Positions 15,973 to 24,157 of a stretch of 64,000 nt of DNA are shown here, in pieces (position 1 is the stretch's first letter; each line of letters starts with the position of its first letter). The notes under the pieces were generated by a model. That model ran no database searches. It was not told where the DNA came from and worked only from the letters and a program-made list of their open reading frames with translations. The stretch spans positions 62,001-126,000 of the forward strand of contig WRII01000001.1 in NCBI GenBank assembly GCA_009782825.1, given 5' to 3'. The position numbers were made by a program, and so were the translations under genes. Origin of the DNA: Peptococcaceae bacterium. Its GTDB lineage: Bacteria; Bacillota; Desulfitobacteriia; Desulfitobacteriales; Syntrophobotulaceae.

Positions 15973-16434
15973 ATGGAGAAGCGCACAATGTTAACGATGA
16001 CTCAGGTGATGCTGCCCTTTCAGGCCAATGTGAGCGGCAATGTGCACGGCGGTGAAATCATGAAATATATGGATAATGTGGCGGGGGCGACGGCTATTCG
16101 CTATGCTAAAGCCAATGTGGTCACAGCCCGTGTGGATGAATTGCAGTTTTTGCGGCCTATCGCTGTGGGAGCTTTGGTGACATGTACGGGAACCATCGCT
16201 TATGTGGGCCGCACGTCTATGGAAGTTATTGTGACTGTGGATGTTGAGGATATGATGTCGGGGCGCGGGCCGCAAAGGGCGTTATCAGCATTCTTTACCA
16301 TGGTTGCAATGGATTCCACGGGACAGCCTATTGAGGTGGATCCTTTTGTGCCGGTGACGGATGAGGAGAAAGAGCTTTATGCTATGGCGGAGATGCGGCG
16401 TGAGGAATACAAAAAGAGAAAGAAGCAATCCTAA
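15973..16434 (+). CDS. Acyl-CoA thioesterase, hotdog fold (YkhA/BACH-like)
   Basis: Hydrolyses acyl-CoA to free acid and CoA. The 153-residue protein has a single hotdog domain. The motif NVSGNVHGGEIMKYMDNVAGATA (near residue 20) holds the helix with the catalytic-type Asp/Asn, and ALSAFFTMVAMD closes the sheet. The RBS AAAGGAGA precedes ATG 15973 by about 10 bases. The chain-length preference is unknown. It is 34 bp after the methyltransferase and may share its transcript. Confidence 0.9.
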   Translation: MEKRTMLTMTQVMLPFQANVSGNVHGGEIMKYMDNVAGATAIRYAKANVVTARVDELQFLRPIAVGALVTCTGTIAYVGRTSMEVIVTVDVEDMMSGRGPQRALSAFFTMVAMDSTGQPIEVDPFVPVTDEEKELYAMAEMRREEYKKRKKQS

Positions 16435-16552
16435 AATTTTCCATTAAATTATCCCGGTCAGAATTTGAAAAGTAACAATGAGAATGGTATAATCCACATA
16501 GTTGGTTCAGTTCATGAAGTTTATCCGGAAGAATAGGAGGGCGTGGAGTGAG

Positions 16553-16678
16553 ATGATGTCCCAAGAATCGTTTTTCTGGAAAATCTTTGAGGCCACGGGT
16601 TCTCCCAATATGTATTTGTTGTTTAAGAGATCAAAAAAAACCAGCAAGGAAGGGGATCCAAATAACTTCGGGCTGTAA
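16553..16678 (+). CDS. YqzL-family small protein
   Basis: A 41-residue ORF. It begins MMSQESFFWKIFEATGSPNM and continues YLLFKR, matching the YqzL pattern FFWKLFExTGxxxAYLLYK. The function of the family is unknown; it is found in spore-forming Firmicutes, usually near era/recO. GGAGGGCGTGGAG lies just upstream. Either of two adjacent ATGs could be the start. The C-terminal tail of about 15 charged residues is longer than usual for the family. Confidence 0.75.
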   Translation: MMSQESFFWKIFEATGSPNMYLLFKRSKKTSKEGDPNNFGL

Positions 16679-16697
16679 GGTCGGAATTAACGGATTG

Positions 16698-16757
16698 CTG
16701 CACTGGTGCTGCGGGAAAAGGCTCCCGTCCCTGAGGGGATGTGAGCCTTTTCCAGTT
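16698..16757 (+). promoter_or_regulatory. T-box-like antiterminator/terminator remnant upstream of pheS
   Basis: The string TGGTGCTGCGGGAAAAGGC, then TCCCGTCCCT, resembles the 3' part of a T-box leader (GGTACCGCGGG...CCCGTCCC). It also offers a competing stem GGAAAAGGCTC (16720-16730) / GAGCCTTTTCC (16743-16753). The core differs from consensus (GGTGCTGCG for GGTACCGCG), and the YqzL gene occupies the place where stem I would be. It may be a degenerate T-box or a simple terminator. Confidence 0.35.
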
Positions 16758-16785
16758 GATTAATAAGGAAGGGAATGAAGGGATT

Positions 16786-17808
16786 ATGCTGGATAGAATC
16801 CGAGAGATTGAGCGGCAGGTCATGGAGGAGTTGGAGGGCTCCTTGAGCCCTGAGGAACTGCAGGATATCAAGGTGAAAGTCATGGGCAAGAAGGGTTCTT
16901 TATCAGCTCTCTATAAAGAGATGCGCGGGCTCAGGGAAGAGGCTAAGCGTGAGATGGGACAGCTGATTAATGAGACGCGCCAGCGTTTTGAACAGATGCT
17001 TGAAGGCAAGGAGAAGGAGCTGATGGCGCTGCTTCTGGCCCGCAGGCTGCGGGAAGAGACGTTGGATGTTAGTCTGCCGGGCTTGCCTGTGCGGCGCGGC
17101 TATCAGCATCCGTTGACGTTAGTGATGGATGAGATTGAGGAGATTTTTTTGGTTATGGGGTTTAGTGTGGCGGAAGGGCCGGAGATTGAGACGGATTATT
17201 ATAATTTTCAGGCGCTGAATTTGCCTAAGGATCATCCGTCGCGGGATATGCAGGATTCGTTCTTTGTGTCGGAGGATATTGTGCTGCGCAGCCAGACGTC
17301 GCCGGTGCAGATTCGGACTATGGAAAAGATGTGTCCTGCTTTGCCGGTGAAGATTATTGCGCCGGGAAAGACGTTTCGCTATGATGATGATGCCACGCAT
17401 TCGCCGATGTTTCACCAGGTGGAGGGGCTGCTGGTGGATGAAGGGGTGCGCATGTCCGACCTCAAAGGGGTGCTGCTGATGTTTGTCCGGCAGATGTTTG
17501 GCCGGAAGCGTGAGATTCGTTTGCGTCCCAGCTTTTTCCCGTTTACGGAGCCCAGTGCTGAGGTGGATGTTTCGTGTATGATCTGTTCGGGGACAGGCTG
17601 CCGGCTTTGTAAGGGAACAGGGTGGATCGAGATTCTGGGGTCGGGGATGGTTCATCCGAGGGTGCTTGAGATGGGTGGATATGATCCGGCTAAGGTGACG
17701 GGGTTTGCTTTTGGTGTGGGTGTCGAGCGGGTGGCGATGCTGAAATATGGGATTGAGGATATGCGGTGGTTGTTTGATAATGATGTGAGGTTTTTGAGGC
17801 AGTTTTGA
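16786..17808 (+). CDS. pheS: Phenylalanyl-tRNA synthetase alpha subunit
   Basis: The catalytic subunit of the (alpha-beta)2 PheRS, which charges tRNA-Phe. The start ATG 16786 gives 340 residues, normal. The N-terminal coiled coil (residues 1-90) binds tRNA. Class II motif 2 is [22 protein letters not shown] (about 203-224), with [18 protein letters not shown] and motif 3 [28 protein letters not shown] at the end. [10 protein letters not shown] and GxGxER are intact. Odd: pheT, which almost always follows, is absent. Instead a reversed ATPase remnant begins 18 bp downstream, so the beta subunit must be encoded elsewhere. Confidence 0.97.
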   Translation: MLDRIREIERQVMEELEGSLSPEELQDIKVKVMGKKGSLSALYKEMRGLREEAKREMGQLINETRQRFEQMLEGKEKELMALLLARRLREETLDVSLPGLPVRRGYQHPLTLVMDEIEEIFLVMGFSVAEGPEIETDYYNFQALNLPKDHPSRDMQDSFFVSEDIVLRSQTSPVQIRTMEKMCPALPVKIIAPGKTFRYDDDATHSPMFHQVEGLLVDEGVRMSDLKGVLLMFVRQMFGRKREIRLRPSFFPFTEPSAEVDVSCMICSGTGCRLCKGTGWIEILGSGMVHPRVLEMGGYDPAKVTGFAFGVGVERVAMLKYGIEDMRWLFDNDVRFLRQF

Positions 17809-17825
17809 AATGAAAGGGGCAGCGC

Positions 17826-18147
17826 CTACAAGAATATTGCCATGTAGAGAGGCAGGCTGTCAAAGGCGTCTGTTCCTCCAACGTTTTTTGCCGACAGTTT
17901 AATCCCGCGCTTAACTTTGTATTTTGCCATAACGGCTTCCAGTGATTTGGCCTTTGTATTGTCTGCGGATTTCACTTCCACTGCGGTTGCCGTTTTGTCT
18001 CTGCGGATGAAAAAGTCGATTTCAAGCTTGCCATTCTGCTCAAAGTAATATAGCTTCTTACCTGACTTGCTAAAAATGTCTGCAATGATGTTTTCGTAAA
18101 TCGCCCCTTTGTATATGCCGAGATTGCCTTTTGGATTTTCAAGAGAT
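17826..18147 (-). pseudogene. 3' fragment of an AAA_14/DUF4143 ATPase gene
   Basis: Read on the minus strand, the open frame SLENPKGNLGIYKGAIYEN, IIADIFSKSGKKLYYFEQNG, KLEIDFFIRR and AVEVKSADNTKAKSLEAVMA to a stop at 17826 is the conserved C-terminal nuclease-like part of DUF4143 proteins. About 107 codons remain. The 5' side is cut at 18147, where a repeated sequence resembling an insertion-sequence end starts. The ATPase domain is absent, so it is a pseudogene. Confidence 0.8.
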
Positions 18148-18222
18148 TGTGCAGATTTTACCCGCGAATCGTGTTGTGTGCATGCAGATTTTACCCGCGA
18201 ATAATAATGTGTTGATGCAGAT
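18148..18222. mobile_element. Remnant of an insertion-sequence end
   Basis: The 19-base block TGCAGATTTTACCCGCGAA occurs at 18149-18167 and again about 33 bases later, with a third start TGCAGATGA. Repeated 20-base blocks near a TG terminus are typical of IS21-family ends, where the transposase binds. It abuts the broken ATPase gene. No transposase gene remains. Confidence 0.4.
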
Positions 18223-18256
18223 GATCAAGCCTTTATTTGATTTGTCCGATGTGCGC

Positions 18257-18742
18257 TGTATATTCCGCTTTGATAAGTCCGTTTGCACGGTAAAATAAGT
18301 CCACCGACACGGACACAAGTCCACTCTATATATTTCTTGTCATTCACATCATCTATAATGATTCGCAAGCATTGAACATGGGGTTCCACCCCATACCCCG
18401 CCAAAGGGGCCACGCCCCTCTGGACACCCCATACCCCTCGCCGGGGTAGGCAGGCCCCCCCAGGTAGGCTGCGGGGGCTTCGCTCCACGGTCTGGGAATC
18501 GAAACGGCTGTCAAGATGCTTTCGCGGCATATCCTCACCCGGACCGCCAAGGCCCGGTCCGGCCTCCGGTATTCCACGGTCATCTTGACAGCCCTACCTA
18601 ATACCGTTTCTATAACTCCGGATTAAGCCCACGCTATGTGTCGGAGAATACATGGACCTGTCATCCGATAGAGTGGACTTGTTTTTCCGTGTCGGTGGAC
18701 TTATTTTACCGTGCAGATGGACTTATCGAAGCGGAATATACA
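18257..18742. mobile_element. 486-bp non-autonomous transposable element with long TIRs and 5-bp TSD
   Basis: The ends TGTATATTCCGCTT and AAGCGGAATATACA are inverted, and the similarity extends about 72 bp inward on each side (18257-18328 and 18668-18742) with about six differences. The flanks carry a 5-bp direct duplication TGCGC (18252-18256 and 18743-18747). Each end holds repeated GTGGACTT-type blocks at a roughly 22-bp spacing, as in IS21-family transposase-binding ends. The GC-rich interior has no transposase and contains its own 13-bp inverted repeat (18506-18518/18581-18593). It is a MITE-like derivative. The family assignment is inference; the ends and duplication are seen directly. 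Confidence 0.8.
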
Positions 18743-18765
18743 TGCGCCTTCAACGATGTTAAGTG

Positions 18766-19605
18766 TTACGTTTGCTGCTCAATTGAATCTAACACTATTT
18801 TAGCTTTTTTATAGGAAGTGTTCCTGGATAATAATTTCCGGAGGACTTCCTTTGCCCTCAAGATATCCCCTTTTGAAATTAAGCTATTGGCATATAAATA
18901 AGCTGTTCTATCGCTGTTGTTTTTTAGAATATATGCCTGTTCAATGCACCTATTTGCTTCTTCGGTTTCTCCAAGTTCACAATGACAATAATATAATTTT
19001 TCATATGTTTTAAAATGTTTTTCCAACTCAAGAGATTTCTTGAAACTTCCAATGGCTTCTCTAATATGGCCTTTATTGAAATGATCGTCTCCTATCTCAT
19101 AATAAACAAGACTATCTTTCTTTTCCTCTATTATTTCACCTATTATTTTAAGCGATTTATTTGGGAATGTAATAAAAAAGGACGCACCAGATGCAAACAA
19201 GACTTCAAAAGACAGTGTTTCGTCATCTACAGGCAGGATTTCATCATATCCCCAATCATCCCTATTCCAATCGTCGTTTTCAACAGATTTTACTTCAAAT
19301 TTTTTAACATTTTCAAAAAATATTTCAAGCGTGTTGTGCCAATCGGTTACAAAGATTTTCACTTGCAAAACGGGATTTTCACCATATTCGTTATGAATTA
19401 ATTCTAATTTTTTAAGTCGAAAATCGTGGAACCCACTCTGGGAAAAATACTTATATGTCTTTTCATCAATCCTATCGGAAATAGACTCAAGCAATTTGTA
19501 GTATTTCCTACTGTTTTTTTCCCACATAGCCGAATACTCATTTGCTTTTTCATGCCCAAAACAATGGTTAATTCCTCGCCACATTTCATTTGTAAAGTAT
19601 TTCAA
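18766..19605 (-). CDS. Hypothetical protein with C-terminal TPR-like repeats
   Basis: 279 residues. The N-terminal half (1-160) starts MKYFTNEMWRGINHCFG and resembles the DUF4085-type start, but this is not certain. It is acidic, with DDWNRDDWGYDEILPVDDE. The C-terminal third has two to three TPR-like helical pairs (YYEIGDDHFNKGHIREAIGSFKKSLELE, ANRCIEQAYIL, ANSLISKGDILRAKEVLRKLL). It lies in a run of orphan immunity-like genes beside a transposable element. Its AT content is higher than its neighbours, which suggests transfer. There is no catalytic motif; a protein-binding or immunity role is a guess. Confidence 0.6.
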   Translation of the reverse strand: MKYFTNEMWRGINHCFGHEKANEYSAMWEKNSRKYYKLLESISDRIDEKTYKYFSQSGFHDFRLKKLELIHNEYGENPVLQVKIFVTDWHNTLEIFFENVKKFEVKSVENDDWNRDDWGYDEILPVDDETLSFEVLFASGASFFITFPNKSLKIIGEIIEEKKDSLVYYEIGDDHFNKGHIREAIGSFKKSLELEKHFKTYEKLYYCHCELGETEEANRCIEQAYILKNNSDRTAYLYANSLISKGDILRAKEVLRKLLSRNTSYKKAKIVLDSIEQQT

Positions 19606-19861
19606 AGTCTATCCTCCGCATCTTCCCCCGCTTCCCCCGCGTCCCTGTGATGGGACAAAGCAAAAACGGAATCTATCCAGCAACTCCACTCAGCTCGACG
19701 ATTATATATTATATCCTTGGATGTCTCATTATTCAAAGCCACCGATGTCCCATGTTATGTCAATCACTTGAAAGGGAACATGACTTACCCGCCCCGTTCC
19801 ACGCCCTTTCTTTGCTGTCGACCAGCGGATGTCGGACATAAGCTGCTAATCCCACTTTTGC

Positions 19862-19922
19862 CGATAATCCTCAACCAATACTGCAATACTGCAATACTGC
19901 AATACCGCAATACCGCAATACC
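19862..19922 (+). repeat. Tandem repeat of TGCAATAC / CGCAATAC
   Basis: Seven or so copies of an 8-bp unit between the TPR gene and the SF0329-like gene. The stretch 19606-19930 shows no gene. It has only this microsatellite and short low-complexity runs. Confidence 0.85.
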
Positions 19923-19930
19923 GTGTGCCC

Positions 19931-20485
19931 TCAGCCCCGATAGATGTCGATTGCTTCCTCACCCTTGCCCTTTCTGACTTTTCTTCTTACAGCTTTTGTC
20001 CATAGGATTTGAGCCTGATCATCGGGGACCAATTTCATCCGGGCTTTAATCACTTTCTGTGCAGCAGCATTATGTGTTTTCCTTCTGAGAGCATCCAGTC
20101 TCCTTATCCCAATTCGTCTGTCTGCTGCCCGCAAAATGTTAATCAGTCCCCAATGATCGTTTTCAAAAACCTTGCTGAAGATTTCTTCTTTAGGCGTATC
20201 AATGTATTCACAAATGAGGGCGGAAATATTGCTTATATCGGTATTGTAAGGATACCACTTCACAAAGTTGGAGGATAGGTTTTTTGTTCCTCCTTCCTCA
20301 GTTGCAAACTGCTTTGGGTAATCCCAGATGGTTTCCTGATCAAGCAAGATCCAATAGCGGGGCAAATCTGTACTCCCGTATACGCTGTCCATGGGATAAG
20401 CAACACAGTGAATTTGAAATTTGATATCATCGCTGATCAGTTTATATAGTTCGCGCTGGAGCTTGCTCCACGGATGACTCCCCAT
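19931..20485 (-). CDS. SF0329-family-like hypothetical protein
   Basis: 184 residues starting [27 protein letters not shown], with a C-terminal block [23 protein letters not shown]. The W-S-K-L start and the L-x-x-x-D-R-R-x-G-x-R-R-L end resemble SF0329-type proteins often found next to polymorphic toxins. RBS GGAGG lies 11 bases before the ATG. The function is unknown. A lysine/arginine-rich tail ([13 protein letters not shown]) follows the conserved part. The family assignment is from memory of motifs and is not certain. Confidence 0.55.
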   Translation of the reverse strand: MGSHPWSKLQRELYKLISDDIKFQIHCVAYPMDSVYGSTDLPRYWILLDQETIWDYPKQFATEEGGTKNLSSNFVKWYPYNTDISNISALICEYIDTPKEEIFSKVFENDHWGLINILRAADRRIGIRRLDALRRKTHNAAAQKVIKARMKLVPDDQAQILWTKAVRRKVRKGKGEEAIDIYRG

Positions 20486-20725
20486 TCTTTCTTATACCTC
20501 CGCACCTTTTCCTTGTTCCCCCGCACCTCAGCACCTCACCTTTGTTTATATTTATATATTCCCAAAGATTCCGCCTCGCCAATAAGTATGTCTTATACTA
20601 TAGCCCGGCATCCTTTTCTCGCCCGCCTCTCAAGCTCATTATACTATGAATTCGATTTTGGCTTAACAAATAATAACAGCGTGCAGATCACCCAAAAGAC
20701 CAAACTTTTTTCAGGAGGAAAGAAG

Positions 20726-20839
20726 GTGAGCCGGAAAGTTTGCGCGAATAATAATAAAGCTTGTCCTAAAAGCGTGGGAGGTAAATCCCTGTCCATAGAA
20801 CCGTACCAGCTCTTGTCTGTATTATATGTCGTTTGGTGA
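20726..20839 (+). other. Intergenic stretch with a weak RBS-led 37-codon ORF
   Basis: 20486-21039 has no convincing gene. A short ORF starting GTG at 20726 follows a good RBS (CAGGAGGAAAGAAG) and ends at 20839. Its product has no recognised family and may be a gene remnant. The rest is low-complexity upstream of 20640 and AT-rich afterwards. Confidence 0.2.
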
Positions 20840-21039
20840 ACATTGTCTATGGCATGATGAAGACTCAAAGCGAGTACCGCCCGTTTATTCCTGAACAAAC
20901 CACAAAAGAGTAGAATTCTACACATTCTTGTGGTATCATGGCCTTAAGTAAATACGCTTTCAAAGAGGCCGATTTGAAGTTGGCATTTACTTTGACCTAT
21001 TTACGGTTATTTTTTCGCAAGTATTTGGAGGGAACCAAC

Positions 21040-21381
21040 ATGAAACTTTATCGAGCACTTCAGGAACTTCTTGGTGAGCTGGACCAGCTTAATTGGGATG
21101 CAGCGCTATTCATCAAACAGAGTTCTTGGATGGCCAATCCTCAAAAGGCGGAGATTCTATATTTAGAGGGAGATAATGAGCTCGAGGACATTGTTGATAT
21201 TGACACGCATTTACCAAAAATCGCAAGTGATCAAGGTATGCGGCAATTACTCGATGTTGAGACCTTCCGGGATGTCGTTATTTATGAGAGAAAAAGAAAC
21301 CCCTCAGCTACTGAGGTAGAAATCATCCACGCTTTAAATTATTACCAAGAGTATGACGTTTATTATGATCCTACACTTTGA
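21040..21381 (+). CDS. Hypothetical small acidic protein (immunity-like)
   Basis: 113 residues from ATG 21040, which follows GGAGGGAACC; the longer frame from 20938 has no RBS. The sequence is acidic with helices at both ends (MKLYRALQELLGELDQLNWD at the start, VETFRDVVIYERKRNPSATEVEIIHALNYYQEYDVYYD at the end). There is no signal peptide or membrane segment. It resembles small proteins often beside SMI1/KNR4 genes. The function is not known. Confidence 0.6.
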   Translation: MKLYRALQELLGELDQLNWDAALFIKQSSWMANPQKAEILYLEGDNELEDIVDIDTHLPKIASDQGMRQLLDVETFRDVVIYERKRNPSATEVEIIHALNYYQEYDVYYDPTL

Positions 21382-21570
21382 TTGCTTTGATTGCAAGCTT
21401 TTACAGTGAGTGTCAGTCGAGAAATAGAGGAACAAGAATTCTGCTTCTGTTGCTTCGCACGATGACAGCGCGGCGCGGGATGAGACGAATCTGCTGGATT
21501 TGACCTGTGGGGATTGAAGAGGATGGTTGCCGAGCACATTAATAACAACATAAACTGATTGGAGCCTAAG

Positions 21571-22164
21571 ATGAAAGATATTTTGGATCGATTGAAAAAA
21601 CTGAGCGCCATCTCAGCTTATGTACAGCTATATGAGGATTTCGACAATAGTGTCGTTTTGAAACATATGGGGAAAATAACAGGTGAAATTGACCGACCAT
21701 ATATTGATTTCCTGATGCTTACGAACGGGGCATCAGTGCTTGACTATTGCTTCTTCGGCTTTAAGAACAAAAATCTTGGAGGCAATCTCTATGATAATGT
21801 TACAGATTTATGGCGGGATGACAATCTCCTAACATTCCGATTTTGGAGTTGCATCGGAGATAGTATAGGAAATTCATTTGGATATTTGGATAAAAAGAAT
21901 ACCTCAGGAGGGCACTATTTTGGATATCATTCATTGTATTCGCCCGGGAAAGTTTATTTAGTGTCATCATCATTCTCCGTGTTTATGGAGAAATTCTTAT
22001 CGCAGATCGAATTGGCTGTAGCAAAGAACAAGAACGCGATAGGGCTGGAAGGAAATGACTGGTTCATGGACAGAGCCAGATTAATTGAACACGATAAAGA
22101 GATGGAAGCTTTTTTACAAGATACAAAGGGAACTGAATATTCTCTAATCGAGGGCTGTCTCTGA
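21571..22164 (+). CDS. SMI1/KNR4 (SUKH) family protein, probable orphan immunity protein
   Basis: 197 residues from ATG 21571 (TTGGAG six bases before). The SUKH core is visible: IDRPYIDFLMLTNGASVLDYCFFGFKN, then a sheet region IGDSIGNSFGYLDKK and a C-terminal helix VFMEKFLSQIELAVAKNK. SUKH proteins commonly neutralise polymorphic toxins of contact-dependent or Rhs systems. No toxin gene is next to it, so it may be an orphan immunity gene. The region is AT-rich compared with the core genes. Confidence 0.75.
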   Translation: MKDILDRLKKLSAISAYVQLYEDFDNSVVLKHMGKITGEIDRPYIDFLMLTNGASVLDYCFFGFKNKNLGGNLYDNVTDLWRDDNLLTFRFWSCIGDSIGNSFGYLDKKNTSGGHYFGYHSLYSPGKVYLVSSSFSVFMEKFLSQIELAVAKNKNAIGLEGNDWFMDRARLIEHDKEMEAFLQDTKGTEYSLIEGCL

Positions 22165-22250
22165 CTGAAATCATTTCTTCGCCCCCAGATGAGAAGATTC
22201 AGGAGCGCGGGGCGACGTTCTACGTTCTAATATTTTAGGGGGTCATAGAT

Positions 22251-22569
22251 ATGGGATGGGAGCAGTATTATCCAGGGGATGGCGATTGGGAAGATTTCGT
22301 TATGTTAATATATTTGCAAAAGACTATAAAGACGAAAAGAAAATGCATAGTGTGGTTTTGTTTTTGAGGGTGCGAAAAAGGAAATCGAGGCTCTCATCGA
22401 AATCGGGTATAAATTTAACCTGAGGTTGTCCTGTGTCCGCTGGCGCAGGTTGTTTTTTGATGACATTATTCGCAACGGATACGAGGGAATAGGAAAGCCT
22501 GAGCAGCTTAAAGGGGACTTGTCAGGGTGGTGGTCGTCGCGAGGCGCCCATGGCTACTCGACGGGATGA
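22251..22569 (+). pseudogene. Frameshifted small gene remnant
   Basis: An ORF from ATG 22251 (MGWEQYYPGDGDWEDFVMLI) is preceded by a clear RBS (AGGGGGTC) but stops at 22365. A second open frame in another phase, from about 22350, reads EGAKKEIEALIEIGYKFNL and ends at 22569. The two together look like one short gene with a frameshift. No family is recognised. It sits in the orphan immunity-like cluster. Confidence 0.4.
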
Positions 22570-22659
22570 GGAGAGAGGTGAGCTCGCATGATTGAGGATC
22601 GTATTTAAGGAAAAACATAGGCAACAATTGTTTTGAGAAGATTGGAGGACTCTCCTGCT

Positions 22660-23025
22660 ATGAAGCTATATTCGTATTATCTCGTTCACCCATTGGACTG
22701 GGAATTTTGCTTAATGGAAGTGGATGAATATAAAAAATGGCTTAAAGAAAACGACTCAAAAAATTGGCTTCGTGTTGAGGTTTCTGAGATTCTCATTAAG
22801 CTGGATGAAATTTTAGAAGCCGCAATGGAAGAATGGAAAAAGCAGTTTTCACGCTTACAAAAAGAATTAAGATGCCCTCCGCTGGTTTTCCCAATTCCAG
22901 AGGGTTGTCTGTCAGGCAAAACCACTTTTTGTGTTGTCTTGAAAAGAAATGAGGATGGAGATACCATTGTTTATTCGCCTGTTCCACTAACATATTTGGA
23001 ACAGGACACTCAAGTTATAGATTGA
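22660..23025 (+). CDS. Hypothetical protein
   Basis: 121 residues from ATG 22660 (TTGGAGGAC about 10 bases before). It has the sequence MKLYSYYLVHPLDWEFCLME, then a long amphipathic helix (SEILIKLDEILEAAMEEWKKQFSRLQKEL) and a C-terminal beta part (FPIPEGCLSGKTTFCVVLKRNEDGDTIVYSP). No family is recognised. It is followed 16 bp later by the phosphoesterase gene, perhaps on the same transcript. Confidence 0.55.
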   Translation: MKLYSYYLVHPLDWEFCLMEVDEYKKWLKENDSKNWLRVEVSEILIKLDEILEAAMEEWKKQFSRLQKELRCPPLVFPIPEGCLSGKTTFCVVLKRNEDGDTIVYSPVPLTYLEQDTQVID

Positions 23026-23040
23026 AACAGCTATGAGGAA

Positions 23041-23487
23041 GTGAAAGATTTGATCTATTTTACGGCAGATCTGCATTTCGGGCACGAAAATATCATCCGC
23101 TATTGCAATCGCCCGTTTACATCGGCTTACGAGATGGACGCGGTTCTGATGAGTAACTGGAATGCAGCTATTAATCCCGGCAACGAGGTTTATATTCTCG
23201 GTGATCTGACGATGAAATCACCTGCTCAAGCTCATGAAATTCTATCCTCACTCAACGGCAGAAAATATTTCATTCGAGGGCTGTTTCATTATCCTATTAC
23301 TGAGTGGGATGGGTTCTTTCGCGACGCGATTCATCTGTATGGTCATATCCATAACTCCTTTGCTTCGTTAGCACGAGTAGATGGTGCGGGGTTTGCGTTC
23401 AATGTTGGTGTAGACTGTAATGATTTCCAGCCTGTGAGTATTGAGAAAATCCTGAAAATGTTCCATGCGAAAAAGGCATTATTATGA
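23041..23487 (+). pseudogene. Calcineurin-like phosphoesterase with an internal deletion
   Basis: The N-terminus (IYFTADLHFGHENIIRYCNRPF, then EVYILGDLTM) gives the first two metal motifs (D-x-H, GD). The C-terminal GHIHNSF is the last metal motif. Between them SLNGRKYFIRG runs straight into LFHYPITEWDGF. In relatives the arginine-glycine is followed by NHD and about 30 residues before L-x-H-Y-P. That asparagine-histidine motif is absent, so an in-frame deletion probably made it inactive. The length is 148 instead of about 175-190. The start is GTG at 23041. It could also be a live gene with an altered function, but that is less likely. Confidence 0.75.
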
Positions 23488-23625
23488 TTCTGTTACGAAT
23501 GTATTGATTATATGATAAAAAATAAGGTTCGGCTTGAACAGGAAGCTATGTTAACTGATTAGCTATAAAAGAAAACGAGGAGCCGCAGGGTCAATAGATA
23601 GAAATAATTTGGATAAAATACTAAA

Positions 23626-23981
23626 TGGTGGAGGCGGGGGGACTTGCACCCCCGTATCGAAAGGTAACCCCAATGCCTTCTACGTGCGTAGCTCTCATTT
23701 TAATTTCTCACCCCTCAAGGCTCCTGAAAGCGGGATCCTTTTGGGGCCAGTCCCTTAGAGTCCTTTCCCGGCTAGAGACGAGCCGGGTCAGCTAGCCTGC
23801 TAAGGTTACACCCAAATCCCTTTTCACAGGCAAAAAAGGGCAGGATGCTGGCTAATTTAAGCAGCCAGAGCTAAATTATCGTTTTTGGCACTTAAAAAAG
23901 GTTCCGCCGATTAACGAGATTGGCGGGGTCTCGGCACGCCGTCATTGACACCACTCTCCCGAGCGAATCTAAAACGCCCCC
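23626..23981 (-). ncRNA. ssrA: tmRNA
   Basis: On the minus strand the RNA starts GGGGGCGTTTTAGATTCG and ends with the tRNA-like T-arm and CCGCCTCCACCA, whose acceptor bases pair with the 5' end. The tag frame (23857-23889) encodes AKNDNLALAA then a stop, ending in the -ALAA degron. Together with the charged alanine the tag is A-AKNDNLALAA. It rescues stalled ribosomes with SmpB. A TATACT on the minus strand at 24024-24029 may be the -10 of its promoter, with a 5' extension trimmed by RNase P. Confidence 0.97.
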
Positions 23982-24157
23982 TTGAATAGGGTGATGTTTC
24001 AATCGAAAGGGATATCAAACTATAGTATATCACAAAACCAATAGATTGCTACAGAAAAATATTGACAATTTGACAATTGACAGGGATTTGTTATTTAATG
24101 GAGTTACAGTGACGAGTGATAATAGTGATCACCAAAAATATAAGGGAGGATTTCACC

